Source: Lentinus brumalis (taxonomy: Eukaryota; Basidiomycota; Agaricomycetes; Polyporales; Polyporaceae). From it: a DNA stretch of 64,000 bases. Below, piece after piece: positions 44,184-55,042 of this stretch. How positions within the stretch are numbered: position 1 is the stretch's first letter; every line of letters starts with the position of its first letter. The translations under genes were made by a program, and so were the position numbers. A model generated the notes under the pieces. The model was not told the origin of the DNA and ran no database searches. It saw nothing but the letters and a program-made list of their open reading frames with translations. The stretch spans positions 248,001 through 312,000 of the forward strand of contig MARA01000005.1 of the NCBI GenBank assembly GCA_001792895.1, written 5' to 3'.

Positions 44184-46974
44184 CCGCTGTCGTCGTTTGA
44201 GCAGACAGAAGACCGCATCGGGCGTGAGCACGACGGCGCAGAGCTGCAGGTGTGGAAACCCGGCACACGTGGAAACGCGCGGAGTAGGGAGGCGATGTTG
44301 TCGATTTCAAGTGATGTCCATTGAGAAACAACCTTGCCTGCCTGCGACGCCAGCGCGTGGACGTCAACAGCGTTGTGACCTGGGTGTGTGCGTCAGCTCT
44401 GACAGGACAGTGACAGAATCGAAGATGTGAACTAGCGTCAAGTCGACGAGACAGCAGGAGGAATGACGTACAGGGGCTGACCTGCGAGTCGATCCTCACG
44501 CAACCTCTGCGTTGGACTCAGCAAGAGTGGGCGTCGGGCAGCGAAGTCGTCGCCATGTGGAACGAGCACTGCTGTCCGCCGTTGACACTCCGAAGAAGGT
44601 GAATCTATGCGGAGAACCATGGGAGACGGAGCGGCGCCTCGTGGGGCAGCGTGCCATGTCGCTGTCGATGCGCCTGGAGATACTAGGAGACGGGGGAGCA
44701 GGAAACTGGGGGGGGTTGGCGAACGGACAGGCTTCGGCGCGTCGGGCGATTGGATGACCACAGTGAACGTGGGGCACCACGCAATGTTCGGGGATGAGCT
44801 GTGGACACCTGGAACGTGCGACGGTTGGAATATGCGTTAATACATCGCTATCGTGAGGGGGGTGTCGGAGGTGAGCCGGATCATGCATCCGATGGCAGTG
44901 GGCGAGGGTACTGATGAGACTTCCAGGCGGCAGGTCACTGGTAGGCGTGGTAGTGAGGAGACGGCCCATGGACGATCAGTCGGGGCGACCTCGCACGATG
45001 AAGGCGAGTGCTTACTATTTTACTACTCGGACTGGGGAGAGCACGAGCCGACGCCGCGCGTAGGGTTGCGCACGCACTGGGGAGGGAGGGCTTAGGCGTG
45101 ACGAATAGGCCGTGGGGACGGATGGGGCGGAGGTCATCATAGCAATCCATGTTGCGGATCCTGGCAAGCAAGCGCGAATGCTGGGGGTGGCCGAGGGTTA
45201 TAGAAGAAATACATGACACAGGGCGTACGGAAGAGATACATGGGAGGTCGTAATAGCACACCGAAGTCGACGCGCTCAAGACGCCAGCGCGAGCTTGATT
45301 GCTAGAAGTAGTACGTGTGACAAAACCCTTCCGACTACTCGAACTCACTAATGCCCTTACAGACTACTCGGTGATGAGGAGTGGACGCAGGTGCTTGGGC
45401 GCAGGCAAACAGCTACGATCTTCGCTGCGGCGGCGACATGCGGCGACATGCCATCGCGGAAGTTCGTCCGTCTATCTCAATATCCGGCAGGGCCTTTCAG
45501 TGCTGGGACGGGGGGCCGAATATGGTGGCCGCAGCAGACCTCGGTGTCAGAGTGCACTCTGGGAGCAGTTGCGTGTGTGCGGCTGTTCAGGTTAAATGAG
45601 ATGTTTGCGGTTTGCGGGAGATCGAGGGTACCCTTACCAATGCATGGTGCAGGCGCGCACGTGCCTAATCAACCGACCTGGTGCTCCCGCTGGAATGCTT
45701 TGCTCCAACTGCGGGGAGCCCGAATGGTGGAGGGCCAGGCCTGGTGTTGGGCGGGCGGTGCGAACACGAGGTTGGTGAGCACGACGGGACGTGGGTGCGA
45801 GGGGGAGCAAATACAGCGACCTGCCAGTGAGCACCTCGCTGCGTGAGAGAGAAGCGCAGCAGCCCCAAGGTGAAGCCATGAAGCCAGTGCGCGGAGCGAA
45901 AACGGAGGCCAGAGAGCACTGTGGCGCATGTGTCCCGAAATCCCAACGCGTCGTGGCGGCGGGCGGGCTGTCTTACCGAGGGGGGAGATCCTCTATCTAA
46001 GTCCCAGCATGCTCATCCTTGGAACATTACAATGGCTTAGCGGTGGAGGTGAGTGCTCGTATTAATGAACCATAGTAATGAGGGCGCGGGTTCAATCCGA
46101 GGGCGGGGCACTTTTTTTGCCTCTGGGCAGGATCAACGTTCTCGGTTCCCTTTCGGCGAGCCGTGCGAAGGACACAACATGGTGCCTATTGTGAGTAGCC
46201 CAACCTGCGATGCCCAGGTTGTGTACATTGGGAGCGTACGACAGGAGTAAGGAGGAGGACGAGGTCGGGTGGCCCCCATGCAATAGAGCGAGCGCCGGGG
46301 GCACCGCCACCCCGGGCGAGCGCCTGCGCGCATATCGCATTGCGATATGAAAGAGAGGCGTTGCAGGTGGCCGCAATGCCGAACGGTTCATATGGGTATT
46401 TTTCCAGACATCCCGGGGCCTGCAGAAATGCATTGCACAAAGTTTCAGGAGGAACGACGGGGAACTGGGGGAGTTCCAGCTCGGGCGGACAGGCGTGCTA
46501 TCGCGCGAGGACAGAAGCGCTGCAGCGGCAGGGCGCTCGAATCGTCCTCCGAGGGCCGGGTGGCGCTCCAGCGTCGTACCAATGGCTCTTAAAGCACAGG
46601 CGGCGGACGTTCGGGAGCCAGGCGGACGGTCTGTTTGGGATCAGACAGGTGGGCGTGAAAGCGTGGGCGGGCCGAACATGGGGCGAGGGCGACATGGCGT
46701 GGGCGCGGCGGACATCGTGGGCTTGTGCGGCTGACCGCAATGGCTGAGCAACTGGGCGTAAATGGGGTATGCAGCAGGCGTTCGGGTCATGGTGTAGGGA
46801 CAAGTTCTTCACGGCGCGGCGGGCGGGAGTGATAATTGAGGAGTGACAATGGGGACATTGCTGCGGGGCGGGCACACGACAACGTAACGGGCGTAAGGCT
46901 CATATAACGACGGGCGTATATCTTATCCAACTGGACCGAAGCGTTATGTGATCTGACATATAGCCTACTTGCAA
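44184..46974. other. 2.8-kb G-rich stretch without a supported gene
   Basis: The plus strand is markedly purine-rich, with many GGGG/GGAG runs (for example around 44.7 and 46.5-46.9 kb), which opens long frames by composition. None has motifs, splice logic or paralogues. A tRNA-like A/B box plus T7 tract at 46.04-46.12 kb was examined and rejected. Confidence 0.35.
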
Positions 46975-47344
46975 CTAAAATATGTGACCGGCCGACCAGA
47001 ATCGCAAGCTATGTGACTTACCGGCCGACCATGAGAGTAAGACACGGGAGGAGAACCGCTGACCAGGAGAGCATAGTGTTCAACGTGACCGGCCGACCAG
47101 ATGGGACACGATCCGCCGACCAGGAGAGCAAGGTATGAAACGTGACCGGCCGACCAGGAGAGCATGGTATGGGACGCAATGAGCCGACCAGGAGATCAAA
47201 GTATGAGACGCGACCAGCCGACAAGGAGGGTAAGCTACTAGACGTCGGTGGCCGAGCAGAGGCAAGCCTGCGCTTGCCGGCGAGCCCGCGGATACAAGCG
47301 CTCACATCGGCCAGGCTTGGCATGCGCTTCAACATTGGCCTCGA
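46975..47344 (-). repeat. GGTCGGCCGG-type repeat, copy 2 (inverted)
   Basis: Reverse complement of 22515-22886. By eye I find only one substitution (GGTCAGCGG for GGTCGGCGG in the copy-1 sense), hence very recent. It ends at AACTAAAAT on its left and at GGCCTCGA on its right. Confidence 0.85.
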
Positions 47345-47375
47345 TATGAGTGGATTTTTTGGACACAAATCGGCG

Positions 47376-47822
47376 GATCCCTTCAAATTGCACACCTTTG
47401 CGCACCTTGGTTCGTCCTTGCGCGTGATTGCACAGATTTGAGCGGTCTTGTACAAGTATGCACATGTATGCTACACCTTGCACGACTTTGCTCGCTTTTG
47501 TGCGCTCTTGCTCGCAATTGCACCGCTTTCCATCAAACTTTGACGTAGCGCCCAATTCGTCGTCCCTGGACTTGCTCTTGCTTTTGAGCACTCTTGCACG
47601 CTTCTGCTCGCCTTTGCACTCCCGTCTTCCAGCACCCTCCATGAAACACGTTCACTGGACATGGACATGGAGTTCCCGCTTTGCACAGTATTGCACACTT
47701 TTGCTGTACTTTGTGCATCTTTGACTGACATCCTCGCATATAGTCCAATTGCTCTCAAGCGACGATCGACGCTTGCACAACTTTGCACGATCTTGCACGA
47801 CCTGCACGCGGCCCCCCGCAGC
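47376..47822. repeat. 10-bp-periodic TTGCAC-type degenerate array
   Basis: From about 47,386 the sequence can be written in 10-base lines in which TTGC or a variant falls at the same column (ATTGCACACC, TTTGCGCACC, CTTGCGCGTG, ATTGCACAGA, CTTGCACGAC, TTTGCTCGCT, CTTGCTCGCA). Similar phased clusters return at 47.57-47.63 and 47.68-47.82 kb. It lies upstream of the integrase-type gene. Confidence 0.6.
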
Positions 47823-48118
47823 CGCGTACCTCACCGTGATGGCGACAGCGGTCCGTCCGATGGTCGTACCGGACTGCGCCCGCCCGCAGGACGCTGACGG
47901 TCCTCGGCCCGCCTCCTCTAAGCCGCCTTTGTTCACAAGCCTCTCTCGGTGGGTTTGAACTTCAACAATATTCGCCGACCTCGCTCACCACTGCGCGCAT
48001 CTGGCTCCAGTGCCCCAAGTTCCCCATCCCCATCCCCATCCGCCATCCGCCAATCCGCTTGCGACCTCCGAGTCTCCTTCCGTCTTCGTCCGCTGTGCTA
48101 CCACCACCACACTCCATT

Positions 48119-49917
48119 ATGGACGCTCAACTGAACAACCTCCGCCACGCCTACTCCCAACTCTCACAACGGGTCAACGTTGGCCTTCGCACGCTCGTTG
48201 GAGACGCAGTCCGCCTTCGAGAAGTTCGGGGTCAAGCCCTCTCTCTCCGCGCCGCCGCCGCCCAGGTACGTCACCCGTAGTGAACCGCACTGCCCTCCGT
48301 CGTCCTCAACGTATCCCTCACCTCAGCATCGCGCCGTCTTTTCCCCGGAAGAGTACCGCACCCTTGAGGACAGCATCGCGCGCATGGTGGCGGATCTCGA
48401 CACCGCCTGCACGCAGTCCTTCGACCCGCCCGACGCTCCTCGTATCCCCGTTATCCAGAGTGTGCACACGGGGAAGAGAGGTCGCCCCTCGAAGCTCATC
48501 GACCGCACGTTCCTCCAGTACGCGTTGGAGATGCGCGGGCCCTCTCGCATTGCCAAGTTGCTCAAGTGCTCGCCCAGGACCGTCCGGCGCGCTGCATTGC
48601 GGTATGGCCTCGTTCAACCTGGGCCTCCTGTCTTCCGTACCGAGAATCATCCGGATGGAAGCACCACACGCGTACACACGACTGTCACCCCCCGACCTCC
48701 AATCTCACCGACGCCGAGCTCGATCGTCAGATGGCCGACGCTCTCAACATTTTCCCAAACTTCGGACGGGTCATGCTAACCGGACATCTCGCCGCGCATG
48801 GACATCGCGTTCCCGATGCACGCGTCCGCGAGTCCTATGTTCGCGTGCGTGGAGCTCCCGCCGTGTTTGGAAGACGTCGCATCATCCGCAAGAAGTATCG
48901 AGTCGCGGGGCCGAACGCACTGTGGCATCATGATGGCCAGCACGGTATGCATTTCTTTACCGCTTTATGCACCGCAGTCATGCTCACCTTGCACAATTCA
49001 GGTCTGATCCGGTGGAAGTTTCTCAACCATACATTCGTTGACGGTGACACCCGCTCCGTGGTTGGCACCGGCATCCATACGAACAACCGCGCGGATACTG
49101 TCCTGCGGCTCTTCCTCCGAGCCATTCGGCAGTATGGAGTTCCTAGCCGCGTGCGAGGTGACCACGGCACCGAGAATCTCAAGGTGGCGGAGTGGATGGA
49201 GAGACATCGCGGGCTCAATCGAGGCTCGTACATCTGGGGAAGGTTCGTCTGCACTGCTCGCTGACGCACGCACACCATCTTGACACCATCGTCAGGAGCG
49301 TTCACAATACAAGAATTGAGCGTTTATGGTTCGACGTGACGAATGGTTATGGCGGCAAGTGGAAAGTGTTTTTCCTAGAGCTCGAGCACGCCTATGGCTT
49401 GGATGCCGACCTCCCGGAGCACATATGGTTGCTTCACTTTTTGTTCCTCGCCGCCCTCAACGAGGATGCGCAGGAGTGGGCGGACACGTGGAATGCTCAC
49501 CGGTTGCATGTACGCGGTGAGCGTGCGGCTAGTCCCCGCGAGCTCTTCATGTTCCGCATGGTCTCCCATGGTCCCCGTGGCCTTGATTTTCCCGTCGGTG
49601 ACGCCGATGACCACGTCGATGACCTAGCTAATCATGGCATCGATTGGGCTGTTCTCGCAGACCCTGCTCTCATGCGTCATCACCTCCTGGACAACCCAGG
49701 AGCGCAGGGCAACGCGCAACCATTCGCTTCCACGTCACGCCCAACACAGTTTGCTCAAGTCATTTGTGAAGCTCCCAACTGCCCCCTGTCCGCTCTGCAG
49801 GTTTCCATGCTCGAGGCGCACCTCCGTTTTCATTTCGACATGACGACTAGGGATATGCTTGTCCGTCGACAGATTTGGGTTGCTGCCTTGGCATTCTGCA
49901 CACAACTACGTCAGTAG
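48119..49917 (+). CDS. integrase-core (DDE) transposase-like protein
   Basis: Exons are 48119-48265, 48327-48944, 49002-49242 and 49296-49917. The N-terminus has a helical segment and a basic helix-turn-helix-like part (GKRGRPSKLIDRTFLQYALE, then GPSRIAKLLKCSPRTVRRAA). The catalytic core shows WHHDGQHGLIRWK (first Asp), VPSRVRGDHGTENLKVAEWM (second Asp) and VHNTRIERLWFDV (Glu), a retroviral-integrase-like D,D,E set. The HIWLLHFLFLAALNEDAQEW stretch follows. It should catalyse DNA strand transfer for a mobile element. Inside exon 2 one base is missing in the C6 run 48688-48693; adding it joins TVTPPTSNLTDAELDRQMAD. A phase-compatible 59-nt intron is the alternative. Confidence 0.75.
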
Positions 49918-50187
49918 TTACCTGATTAGCCCTGTATTGTGCTTGTTGTCGTTGCAGCTATGTAGTCTTTCAATGGCATTGTAATTCTCAAGTTCTCTCC
50001 ACATAACGCGCACTCATATCTCAGAGCCTGTCTGCTGGGTTCTGCGTGCCTCGCGCGCGCACGTATAAGTAAGTTCAATATGATTATGTAATGTAATCCG
50101 ACGCGCTCTCAGTAATCAAGCTTCAAGCTTCAAGACCAACGACGTTACTTGCTCCCTCTCGCGACACCGCTCTCGCCGAACACAGTC
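49918..50187. other. gap between the integrase-type gene and the Cys-cluster gene
   Basis: A 270-bp gap between same-strand genes contains the short direct repeat CAAGCTTCAAGCTTCAAG near 50,120 and otherwise nothing recognisable. Confidence 0.35.
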
Positions 50188-51229
50188 ATGTCTCGAGTGG
50201 CCCTGCCCACCTTTCAGGACGGCAATTATGTACACTACCTGCCTATGCCATCAGGCTCTTCGCTCGCAGCCCCTCCTCCGCTGTCTGACCGCTCGCCATC
50301 CCCTCATCTGACCACCACCAGCTCTTCCCGATGGACCGCACCACATTCTCCCTCCCCTCGAGGCCCCAGTCGCAAGAGGCCGCGACTTCATTCGCCCGTC
50401 CCCTCCCCATCAACTGTCTGCGCTTCGAGGGCTGCAAGCCCTGGTGCGCCTGTCCAATCGTGTGTGCAGTGCGCGCATGCAGGCAAGGCTTATGATTGCG
50501 TCAAGAACCGTCGTACGATCGCGTGTCGGCGATGTAACGAGCAGCGGCTGGGTTGCTCCTTCCGTGGTGGTATGTATCTTGTTATTCTGGATGTCTTCTT
50601 TCCACTGATTGTATGAACCAGGTGTCGTTGCCCTGCCTCCCGACCTGCAGCTGCCTGAAGTATGTCGCAACCTTGACGCGTCCATGCGCGTCATCCTGAA
50701 CGACACTCGGCTTGTCAGGGAGACACTGGAGGATGTCGAGGGTGAGGTTCACAGCGTGAAAGGTGAGCTCGCTGCAATGCGCAGATCCCTCGAACTGCTG
50801 TTGGATCCTCCCCATCCCGCACGCTATCCCTCTCGTTTATCTATGGTTACGTCCACTGTGACCACTCCTGTCTTTCGCCCACCCTCCCCTGCAAGTCCTC
50901 CATCACCTCCTTCTCCCCCTCGTGACGATCACCGCTTCCCCAGCACACCTAGGCGTGACTACGACACACACGGGTTTTGTGAGGTCTCCCTGGCGGTTCC
51001 CGGCCCATCACACAGCCCTGTTCCACGTATAGATACCCGTGAGCGTGGGTATGTGTCCGCACCTCATGAGGACCATTGGGGGGCTCCGTATCAGCCTCAA
51101 GCTCCAGCTCAGGTGTCCGTCCAACGTGGTCCATTGTCCTCGCCAGTCTGGACAACCTCACCGGCTCGTCAGCTCAGTCTTTGTCATGTTGTGGGGTCTC
51201 CTTGGCCCAATGGACCCTCACCGTTCAGG
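50188..51229 (+). CDS. hypothetical protein with Cys cluster (5' part of a multi-exon gene)
   Basis: Exon 1 (50188-50569) and exon 2 (50622-51229) join in phase. The N-terminus is Ser/Pro-rich with a basic nuclear-localisation-like patch (GPSRKRPRL). A Cys cluster follows (SCVQCAHAGKAYDC, then ACRRCNEQRLGCSF), spaced like a Zn(2)Cys(6)-type binuclear cluster but not canonical. Exon 2 has a helical, possibly coiled segment (VRETLEDVEGEVHSVKGELA, then AMRRSLELLL) and a long Pro/Ser-rich tail. This layout suggests a transcription-factor-like nuclear protein (inference). At least one further exon after the GTATGC donor at 51230 is expected but could not be fixed. Confidence 0.5.
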
Positions 51230-52117
51230 TATGCTAATGCTCAACGTCTGCACGCTCTCTGGCGCTCACCATATGTGACCATTTCCCAGCTGTGTACGAT
51301 AACACTAAATTGCCGGCGATACCATGTGCGCATCTTTTGATTGAGGTGCAGCCAGTGATCGTTAGTGAGTCATTCTCGCTCCCCTGTCACCTTGCTCACC
51401 GTTGCTCCTTCTGATAGTGTGCCCCCGTTCACGTATTGCTATACATGTTCCCTTTGTAGCTGTGTATGACTTGTTAATGTGATCCTTGGTACAGTTTCCT
51501 CAAACAAGTGAGACACGCACGCAGACATATGTGCTGGAAGATGGTGAGTACGATGGCCGCATCAGCAACACATCAGTGATGCTACTCATGTGCTCTTGAT
51601 TTCCCGGTGTCAATCATCTCCCGATAGTGCATGGGGTCATTGTACCCATCAAACGGATAAATCGGGTGCGTGTCACGCTGTCACACTTTACGGACCGGCC
51701 TTCTGACTGGCGTGTGGCGTAGTGTTGTCACTTAGCCACTCTGTCAAGCTCGACGCGGCCATGTCTATATTCGCGAACAGTGGACTACATGAGCACATAG
51801 AAAGTATGTGTCGGAGTTTAGGCTCGCAATCTCGGTGACTGCATCACGTATCTGGCACACGATGTCCGTGTCAGATTGCGCTAACCTGTCCTGGTAACGT
51901 GTCTAGGCCGGATTCTGATATCACCACCCATCCCGTGTTTTATGTAGATCCAGATTCTCCGGAGGCTCTTCCGATTCGTCACGGCTTTGCTGTCATCTCG
52001 CCTTTCTCATCCAGCCGCTCAGCTTCGTGCTCTCAGTCTCTGACGTGTCTAGTCTCTGGTCTGTGCCTCGGGCTGCCACCCCTTCTCTCTCCCTCTCCCG
52101 GGCCCCTGCGCTCTATC
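51230..52117. other. region with probable unresolved 3' exons
   Basis: Short open pieces separated by GTGAGT-like donors occur (for example VYDNTKLPAIPCAHLLIEVQ near 51.3 kb). They probably belong to the Cys-cluster gene or to the 5' end of the next gene, but phases could not be settled. Confidence 0.3.
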
Positions 52118-52775
52118 ATGCCTGACTGTCAGCCACCTTCTGCCGTTGCATGCCCAGATGAGCGGCATCCTTTCTTGTGGACTCCTCCACCCCTGTACCA
52201 ACCTGAGCGGCCTTCCCTCACCTCATCGGAGTTGTGGATAGGGTACGGTCAATATCATCCTTCATACCCCCCTGTGTGCGAGTTCAGAATCTACGGAGCT
52301 CGCCCTGGAGACACCTCTGAAATGATACTCATGACCGTAAGTCCATCTGCCTCTGTTTGATTCCCACAGGGTCCTCATGCGCATCTTGCACGTCCAGCTT
52401 ACTTTACCGGACGACCTTTTCGTTGTACAACGATCGAGGTCACGGTTTCAACGCTGGATGCAAGGTTTCCGAGGTGAAGACCCCGACTTTCCGAGACTCG
52501 ACACCGGCACGTCTGGCTGGCTTAGTGACATAGCGCTATTCCTGCGAGTGATGTCGCTACCCGGACAGGTGCAAGTCCCGTCGCGTGAGTGGCCGTTGTT
52601 CGTGCAGTGCATGATCGCCTCTCTGGTGCTGGACGAGGTACGACGCGGGGAGGAACATGCACGGCGTGTTTCTGGGTGGCTGCGGAGTCGATATCCTGTA
52701 AGTCATCGCTGCTTCTTCTGATCAAAATGTCATGTTGACACCTTCTAGCACATATACAGCCCGGAGCCACTATGA
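52118..52775 (+). CDS. hypothetical protein, tandem pair member 1
   Basis: Exons are 52118-52336, 52398-52697 and 52749-52775, which close in frame to 181 aa. I do not recognise a domain. Visible segments are DERHPFLWTPPPLYQPERPS, YGARPGDTSEMILM and WLSDIALFLRVMSLPG, then REWPLFVQCMIASLVLDEVR and HIYSPEPL at the C-terminus. The order DE..F.W..P..YQP, PG(D/E)T, a GW..-started helical block and a short last exon matches the next gene, so the two are tandem paralogues. Upstream exons may exist, because the open frame extends left of the ATG. Confidence 0.5.
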
Positions 52776-52988
52776 TGCAGTCACGCTCGCCGTACTGTCA
52801 GAGTGCAGGGAATTCTTGTGTACCATACGGATTTGTACTTTTACGTTTCATACTCGTGGTCCCCGTGACGACTTTCCCGATAACCATAGCCTGTGCTGAG
52901 TGACAGTGTGACTGCTGATCATCGATTGACTCCTGGTATAAGGGTGAGTCAACCGTGGCGATAACCCACTCTCCTGCTCTTCCCCATC

Positions 52989-54073
52989 ATGAGCCTCCCA
53001 GTCTATGTCTCTCTCTCGTCGCTCAGCCTTGCCGACAACCCCGATGGTGGCCACTCCCCCTCTCCCATCTCGCCCATAGACCGTGAGAGCTCCCCTCCCC
53101 TCAATCCTGCTCATGTCGCGGGTCCAGACACGCCAGGCTTCTCTCTCCACGACGCGCACAATGGTGCCCCCAACGGGGTCCATCTCGAACCCGTGTCCCA
53201 GCCCTCGCAGTCAGTACCGGACGAGCCTCGGTTCAGTTGGGGAGATCCATACCTTACTTGGCTCCGTAGCCCGCCGAACTATCAACCTTACCTTGGGCGC
53301 GGGGGTTGGGGGGAACCTGAGACGCCTACGGTGCGGGTCACGTTGGAACGCCATCACGACTACACACCTACTCCGGGGGAGACACACAGCCTGGCGAACA
53401 TCGTCTTCCGCCTGCAGGGAGATAGTGTCATGAGAGTTGACCGTCAGTATGTCGATAACGTCGTTGTGAGTCCTTCTACACCACTACAGCCTCGTATGTT
53501 GACCTCAATGTCGGCCCTGGTGCCGCTGCAGTTCCCACACCCTCGCAGCCTTAACGATGTCCCTCCTCAGTGGCCTGCCCTTGATCCTGAGACCAGCTCC
53601 ATCGGCTGGTGGCAGCCTTTCGAGTCGTATAGTAACTGGAATGAGTTCTGTCGGATACTCAGTTATTTCGGCTTGGTGCGCTCCCGCGACTCAGAGGCCC
53701 TCTTTCGTGAGGTCGACGTCGCGTCACTCTGGAACGCATATGCCGAGGTTGTTCTGGCCCACACCAGCGTCGTCGGGTTCGACACGGAGGCAGTTATTGG
53801 GAATATCCTTGTGGAGGTTCGTCGTTTCCTGCCTGTGAGTACTACTCCGAGTCTTGTCTACTTCAGTGTTGCTCTGACCTTGAAGCTTCACAGCAAGAGG
53901 CTTGGATCTTGCCCGAGTACCCCAGCCGATGGGAAAGTTGGGATCCCAATGCTCATCCGCGAGAGGAAGGCTCGGATCGCGTTGGCAGTGACACGGAGAG
54001 CGAGGGCAGGAGCTCCTCTTACGCAGAGAACCGGTCGGAAGACGAGTGGGACTGGTCGTCACGCAGCTACTAG
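52989..54073 (+). CDS. hypothetical protein, tandem pair member 2
   Basis: Exons are 52989-53465, 53532-53834 and 53894-54073, with all phase-0 introns, giving 319 aa. After a Ser/Pro-rich N-terminus come DEPRFSWGDPYLTWLRSPPN, TPTPGETHSLANIVFRLQGD, a helical block (SNWNEFCRILSYFGLVRSRD, VASLWNAYAEVVLAHTSVVG) and, after the last intron, EAWILPEYPSRWESWDPNAH. The C-terminus is acidic and serine-rich (SDTESEGRSSSYAENRSEDE). No family is recognised; architecture suggests a nuclear or cytosolic protein. It follows its paralogue by about 210 bp on the same strand. Confidence 0.6.
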
Positions 54074-55042
54074 ACCGATATGTACTTTTCTGAGCTCATG
54101 CATGCTTTCGTCGGTGTGTCTCGAGCATCACCGAACTGGTAGATTAGCAGGAGCTTGCGGACTCGCTTGCCGCGGGCTCAGAGCCCGACTGGGCACTCCG
54201 GGCGGCGCCAGTCAGCCCCGGTGCGGCGGTGCGGAGAGGTCATGACTAATCAGGATCACACGGTTCTTCAAGTTGGAGTCAGGACTCATACTTTGTTCTG
54301 CACGACACATCCCACTCGCACAGTTTCCAATTACCGCACAGGTTAAAGCTCCAAACATGACAGACACTACTCTCGTAACCGTCTAGGTGTTGGTATGTCG
54401 AAATGCGTCCTTCTTTGAACTGCGAGTCCTCCACTGACCGGCATGATGGAAGCAGGTCAGCACATCTGCGTTGACGGGGATAGTTTCGCGCCAATTTTCT
54501 TGATAGCGGCGGTGTCCAAGTTAGGCTAGCATGCCTAGCATGCCTAGCTCAGTCCCAAATGGGCGGGAGTATATTTGTTCCACTCTTGTTGAAAACCGGC
54601 GCACGATTGCCCGTGTCTCATGTTGTATACCCCAACAGGCTGAAAGCATGTCATCAAAGGAGACTGAGCTATTGCACAGTACGCCCGCACCGAGTTCTCA
54701 CTTGGTTTGTTTCGGGGCTTGTGAGCTACAGCAGTGATCGGGGTATCATGAAGTGAGCCTGAATCGTTGGTCAGGGTAGCTACAGATAAATCTGATGGTT
54801 CTGACTCTTTAGGAACGACCTGATACGGGCAGGGGGTAGACTATGCCATCGCGACCATTCACGGTTGGCGAGATTCACTGCAAGATTGGGCATCTGCGTC
54901 GTACTACACGTGGCTCCGCCGTGACGAGGGGTAGGCACTCTTATTCTTTGTGCATCCTTGCCAGCGCATTCATTTCTGACGTCCCTCGACTCTCTTTCAT
55001 ACCTGCAGCTTTAACCTAGACCGGCTTTATTCCCTTGTAATC
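54074..55042. other. intergenic region
   Basis: No supported gene or repeat apart from a short GCATGCCTAGCATGCCTAG duplication near 54,528. The last 60 bp are probably the 5' untranslated region of the next gene. Confidence 0.35.

Larger units (their letters stand above)
47376..49917 (+). mobile_element. integrase-type DDE element (ends undefined)
   Basis: This combines the integrase-type gene at 48119-49917 and the phased repeat array just upstream. No terminal inverted repeat or target-site duplication was recognised, so the span is only a working outline. Confidence 0.4.

Noticed and set aside
46040..46120. Possible tRNA gene: A-box-like GGCTTAGCGG, B-box-like GGTTCAATCC and a following T7 tract.
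   Set aside because: The acceptor, D and T stems do not pair properly and only a 5-bp anticodon-like stem forms. At best a decayed tRNA-like Pol III relic.
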